Of a stretch of DNA of 64,000 nt, positions 60,495 to 64,000 are shown piece after piece. Source of the DNA: Chitinophaga cymbidii (GTDB lineage: Bacteria; Bacteroidota; Bacteroidia; Chitinophagales; Chitinophagaceae). Position 1 is the stretch's first letter; each line of letters starts with the position of its first letter. The stretch spans positions 744,001-808,000 of the forward strand of contig NZ_BKAU01000002.1 of assembly GCF_007992715.1 (NCBI RefSeq), read 5' to 3'. Both the position numbers and the translations under genes were made by a program. The notes beneath the pieces were generated by a model. That model was not told the origin of the DNA. It did not search any database and saw nothing but the letters and a program-made list of their open reading frames with translations.

Positions 60495-62171
60495 ATGCGA
60501 AAGATATCCAATCTTGCATTATCGCTGGCGCTTTGCTGCCTGTGCTCATGTGGAAAAGACTTCCTCAATGAAAAGCCGCTTGACTTTCTAAGCTCGGAGA
60601 ATGCATTTGTTACTTACAGTGACTTTAACGCATCGATATACAACCTGTACGACCTTGTAAGACGCGAGTTTTACAACAGCGGTGAACGCCGCCCCTTTGA
60701 CTACATGTATGGTACGGACCTGGTGTACGACGGGCAGCCTTCCGTAGAACGGCATACCAATATGGCCGCCGCTTATGCGCCCACCGGCAACCTGGATATT
60801 CCGCTGAATCACTGGACGGCGCTGTACAAGATCGTGTCGGAAGCCAATACGGTGATCAGCCGCATACCCGGCTCTTCCATGACGGACGATGAAAAAACGC
60901 TCACGGAAGCAAGAGCGAAATTCTTCCGCGGGCTTGCCTACCGCACGCTGGTATACCTGTATGGCGGCGTACCCCTGACGCTGGAAGAAGTGACCGTGCC
61001 CAGAACCGACTACACCCGCGCTTCCCGGGAAGAAGTGCTGGCGCAGGTGATCGGCGACCTGAAATTTTCGGCGGAACACCTGCCGGCCATTACCGTGGTA
61101 CAGGACGGCGAGATCAGCAACCTGGCCGCCCTTCACCTGTTGTCTGAAGTATACGTTGCGGCAAAACAATATAAAGATGCGGTAGACGCCGCCACCGCGG
61201 TGATCGGCAACTCCGCCGTGCACCTGATGCGGGACCGCTTCGGCGCTAAAGCCAACACCAATCCCGGTGATGTGTATTTCGACCTGTTCCAGCAGGGCAA
61301 CCAGAACCGGAAGTCCGGCAACATGGAAGGCATCTGGGTGATACAGTTCGAAACGGATGTGTTGGGCGGCGGCTCTTTGTCCACCGGCACTTCCGGCTCC
61401 TACCAGCTGGAACGTAACTTCGCCCCGCAGTTCCTGAACCTCCGGGTAACCGGCGGTGGTTCTGTTTCTCCCATTCTGTACCCGGTGAGCGACCTCTCCG
61501 GCGGCAGGGGCATTGGCTGGGCCATTTCCAGCACCTATTTCAGCGACAGCATCTGGCAAAGCGATTTCAACAATGATATCCGCAACGCCAATCACAACTT
61601 CGTGCGCGATTTTGTTGCCACCAATCCCGCGTCGCCACTATACGGCCAGACGATCTCCACCAAAAATCCGCCGCCGGGCGTAACCGTGCCCAACAGGTAC
61701 CTGTATGCTTTCCAGTCGAAAATAACAACGCCCGGAGATCATCCTGACAACCTGTTTTCCGATGCGTCCAGACTCCTGCTGAAATCCACCGCGGGCGGCA
61801 CTTATGCGGACCAATACATGTTCCGCCTCGCGGAAACGTACCTGATTCGCGCGGAAGCCTACCTGGGCCTGAACGACCCGGGGAACGCCGCTAAAGATAT
61901 CAATGCGGTCAGGGAAAGGGCGAATGCTTCGCTGGCAGATCCGGGAGATGTGACGATCGATTATATACTGGACGAGCGGATGCGCGAACTCGGTGTGGAA
62001 GAAAAAAGAAGATTGACGCTGATGCGGTTGGGTAAGTGGTATGAAAGAGTGAAACGTTGCAATCCTTATTACAGTGACGCCCTGCCCACTTATAACCTGT
62101 GGCCCATTCCGGCCGCCGAGATCGAAAGAAATGCAAATGGTCATCTTGAACAGAACCTGGGATATGATTGA
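60495..62171 (+). CDS. SusD/RagB-type nutrient-binding lipoprotein (locus 2)
   Basis: The 558-residue surface lipoprotein has a signal ending C-C-L-C-S-C (lipid-bearing Cys about residue 19). SusD-type segments follow: E-A-R-A-K-F-F-R-G-L-A-Y-R-T-L-V-Y-L-Y-G-G-V-P-L near 140-160, Y-M-F-R-L-A-E-T-Y-L-I-R-A-E-A-Y near 440-455, and the final D-E-R-M-R-E-L-G-V-E-E-K-R-R. It forms the lid of the SusC channel. It begins 14 bases after susC and is followed at once by the GH115-like gene. Confidence 0.95.
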   Translation: MRKISNLALSLALCCLCSCGKDFLNEKPLDFLSSENAFVTYSDFNASIYNLYDLVRREFYNSGERRPFDYMYGTDLVYDGQPSVERHTNMAAAYAPTGNLDIPLNHWTALYKIVSEANTVISRIPGSSMTDDEKTLTEARAKFFRGLAYRTLVYLYGGVPLTLEEVTVPRTDYTRASREEVLAQVIGDLKFSAEHLPAITVVQDGEISNLAALHLLSEVYVAAKQYKDAVDAATAVIGNSAVHLMRDRFGAKANTNPGDVYFDLFQQGNQNRKSGNMEGIWVIQFETDVLGGGSLSTGTSGSYQLERNFAPQFLNLRVTGGGSVSPILYPVSDLSGGRGIGWAISSTYFSDSIWQSDFNNDIRNANHNFVRDFVATNPASPLYGQTISTKNPPPGVTVPNRYLYAFQSKITTPGDHPDNLFSDASRLLLKSTAGGTYADQYMFRLAETYLIRAEAYLGLNDPGNAAKDINAVRERANASLADPGDVTIDYILDERMRELGVEEKRRLTLMRLGKWYERVKRCNPYYSDALPTYNLWPIPAAEIERNANGHLEQNLGYD

Positions 62172-62172
62172 T

Positions 62173-64000
62173 ATGTTGAGAAGAGCATGGACGTTTTTCC
62201 TTTTTCTCGGCCTGCTGTGGTGTAATGCTTCCTGCATGAAAGCCGCCGCTATAACGCTGCATGGAAATACGCCGATCTATACGTCGGCAAAACCCGGAGA
62301 GCCGCTGTATAAAGCCGTGCTGGCTTTACAGCGCGATATGGAGAAAATATTGGGAGGGCAGCATACGATCCGGCCCCTGACCGAAATGGACAGGGCCGGC
62401 ATCGTTGTGCTCAATTCCCTGACAGATAGCCTGCTGGCGCCGCTTGCAGGATGGGAAGCGCACCGGCTGTACACCGCAACGGTGGCGCAACACCCGCAGG
62501 TGATCCTGCAAGGCGCGGATATGAGGGGAACCATTTATGCCATTTATACCTTTTCGGAAAGGGTGCTGGGCGTGCCGCCGCTGTGGTATTTTTCCGGATG
62601 GCAACCCGCAGCACGCAATGATATCCGCGTACCTGCTTCGTTCTCCGTCAATTGCCCTTCGCCTTCCGTGAAATACCGCGCCTGGTTTCCCAATGATACC
62701 GACTTGTTCGCGCCCTGGCGCAAAGCGTCCCGCGACAATTCCGAACTGTGGCTGGAAACAGCGCTGCGCCTGAAGCTGAATACCATCGAGTGGTTCGACG
62801 GCGAACGCGATTACGGCAAGCCCTACAGCATTTCCCCGACCACCCGCCTGATCAGCGATTATGGCCTGCTGAACACCACCCATCACCACAGTCCGCTGAA
62901 CGCAACATTTTCAGGCTGGAATGACTACTGGCGCAAAACGCGGGATACCGTTCCACCGGAGCTGTCACTCGCCAACGAAAAATACCTGGAAGAATTCTGG
63001 CGCTATAATGTAGAATGCATCGTCCGGAACAAGATACCCATGCTGTGGGTGATCGGGTTCCGCGGAAACGGGGATCATCCGTTCTGGTTCACGTTCAATG
63101 ACGCGCCGTCGTCCATGAAAGAGCGGGGAGCGGTCATCAGCCGCATGATGGCCCGGCAGCGGGAGATCGTGCTGGAAGTGACCGGCGATCCTGCCACACA
63201 GTTCCGCACCATCTTCTACGATGAGCTGTCCGACCTGCTGGCGGAAGGATACATTCATCCACCGGCGGATACTTCGTTTATCTGGACGTACGTTGCGGCA
63301 AGAAGAGATCATTATCCAAATGAAGATATCCGGCAGCTGGACAAAAGCCGGAATTTCCATCTCGGTTATTATTTTAACTACCAGTTCACCTCCACCGGCA
63401 GTCACCTGGCGGCAGGCGAGGGACCCTGGAAAATGGAGAAGAACTATCGGTATGTGGCCGGCAAAACCAACCGTCCGCTTGCGTTTTCAGTCGTGAATGC
63501 CGGTAACCTGCGCGAGTTCGTTATGGAGCTTTCCGCCAACGCCGCCATGATGTGGGATTTTTCATCCTACCGCTCCGATGCTTTCCTGGAAGATTTTTGC
63601 CGCCAGTATTTCGGTAAACGTCACGCTCCTAAAGCAGCCCGTTTGTACAAAGCTTACTATCACGCATACTGGAACCAACGCCGCCCGGAACTGGAAGGCT
63701 TTGACCGCCAGTTCGTGTTCCAGGACCTGCGTTACCGCCGTGCGATCTTTGAGCTGGCCAAAGCATTTAACAATGATTTCGATCCCAACCCGCTAACAGA
63801 CATTCCTGCTGAACAGGTAAAAGGCCGGACTTACCGGATCATTCCCGAAGACAATAACGCCGCCACCCAGGTAGACGCCGTCATCACGGGCACTACAAAA
63901 TCGGCAGCGGCATTCCGCGCGGTGGCAAATGCTGCGGATGTTTTATATAGACGGATGGACGCGGATAAAAGAATGTTCTTCAGCGATAATCTGCGGCAGC
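62173..64000 (+). CDS. GH115-like alpha-glucuronidase, 5' part (runs off the window)
   Basis: An open frame of 609 codons with no stop before the window ends. It begins with a signal peptide that has a possible lipobox (C-N-A-S-C about residues 17-21). The N-terminal domain has the R-G-T-I-Y-A-I-Y-T-F-S-E-R-V-L-G-V-P-P-L-W-Y pattern (about residues 118-139) typical of GH115 and related glucuronidases, and the barrel region follows. GH115 enzymes remove 4-O-methyl-glucuronic or glucuronic acid from xylan side chains and other glycans. ATGs at 62164 and 62173 are in frame, the first overlapping the susD stop. The catalytic end lies beyond the window, so activity is not fully supported. Confidence 0.72.
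   Translation, partial: MLRRAWTFFLFLGLLWCNASCMKAAAITLHGNTPIYTSAKPGEPLYKAVLALQRDMEKILGGQHTIRPLTEMDRAGIVVLNSLTDSLLAPLAGWEAHRLYTATVAQHPQVILQGADMRGTIYAIYTFSERVLGVPPLWYFSGWQPAARNDIRVPASFSVNCPSPSVKYRAWFPNDTDLFAPWRKASRDNSELWLETALRLKLNTIEWFDGERDYGKPYSISPTTRLISDYGLLNTTHHHSPLNATFSGWNDYWRKTRDTVPPELSLANEKYLEEFWRYNVECIVRNKIPMLWVIGFRGNGDHPFWFTFNDAPSSMKERGAVISRMMARQREIVLEVTGDPATQFRTIFYDELSDLLAEGYIHPPADTSFIWTYVAARRDHYPNEDIRQLDKSRNFHLGYYFNYQFTSTGSHLAAGEGPWKMEKNYRYVAGKTNRPLAFSVVNAGNLREFVMELSANAAMMWDFSSYRSDAFLEDFCRQYFGKRHAPKAARLYKAYYHAYWNQRRPELEGFDRQFVFQDLRYRRAIFELAKAFNNDFDPNPLTDIPAEQVKGRTYRIIPEDNNAATQVDAVITGTTKSAAAFRAVANAADVLYRRMDADKRMFFSDNLRQ

Overview
The window looks like a chromosomal segment of a Bacteroidota bacterium, most likely a Chitinophaga-like member of the Chitinophagaceae. 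The grounds are two SusC/SusD pairs each behind an ECF sigma factor and a FecR anti-sigma factor, a SusD-less TonB-dependent receptor with a carboxypeptidase-regulatory domain, a split proton-translocating transhydrogenase, the lipoprotein families present, and repeated promoters of the Bacteroidota form TTTG - about 19 bases - TANNTTTG. This placement rests on gene content and motifs seen by eye, not on a database search.

Positions 1-13.9 kb are housekeeping: the end of a pntA/pntB transhydrogenase operon, an RNA m5C methyltransferase, a LysM/RlpA-like cell wall protein, Met-tRNA formyltransferase, a NamZ-like muramidase, a SlyD-type FKBP, peptidase T, ExbB/ExbD, PrmC, RibD, a YigZ-family protein and a DUF6786-like lipoprotein. 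From 14.0 to 19.0 kb come tRNA-Gly(GCC), small or unknown genes including a damaged two-gene membrane module, a family 2 glycosyltransferase, a sensor histidine kinase and tRNA-Leu(GAG).

Positions 19.0-27.2 kb hold a first Sus-type locus (ECF sigma, FecR, SusC, SusD) ending in an exported polysaccharide pyruvyl transferase-like lipoprotein. Positions 27.2-46.2 kb form a block that is lower in G+C on sampled lines. Nine genes on the minus strand read from an MFS transporter through MurQ, a second sugar transporter, a GH20 hexosaminidase, a TonB receptor, a NagB-like protein, a GH105 hydrolase and two large unassigned (alpha/alpha)-type exported proteins. A phytanoyl-CoA dioxygenase-like gene and divergent AraC and GntR regulators sit at the promoter end. 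A GntR/HutC-type operator lies directly downstream of the predicted promoter of the MFS gene. Together this suggests an inducible pathway for a polymer containing N-acetyl-amino sugar and uronic acid.

Positions 46.3-55.4 kb carry a DHFR-like gene and a zinc/cadmium-type efflux locus: a small His/Cys-rich DUF6660-like protein, a CzcA-type RND pump fused to its outer membrane factor, a CzcB-like adaptor and a P1B ATPase. Positions 55.4-64.0 kb hold a second Sus locus (ECF sigma, FecR, SusC, SusD) followed by a GH115 alpha-glucuronidase-like gene that runs off the window, pointing to glucuronoxylan-like or other glucuronate-decorated glycans. No CRISPR array, insertion sequence, integrase or rRNA gene was recognised.
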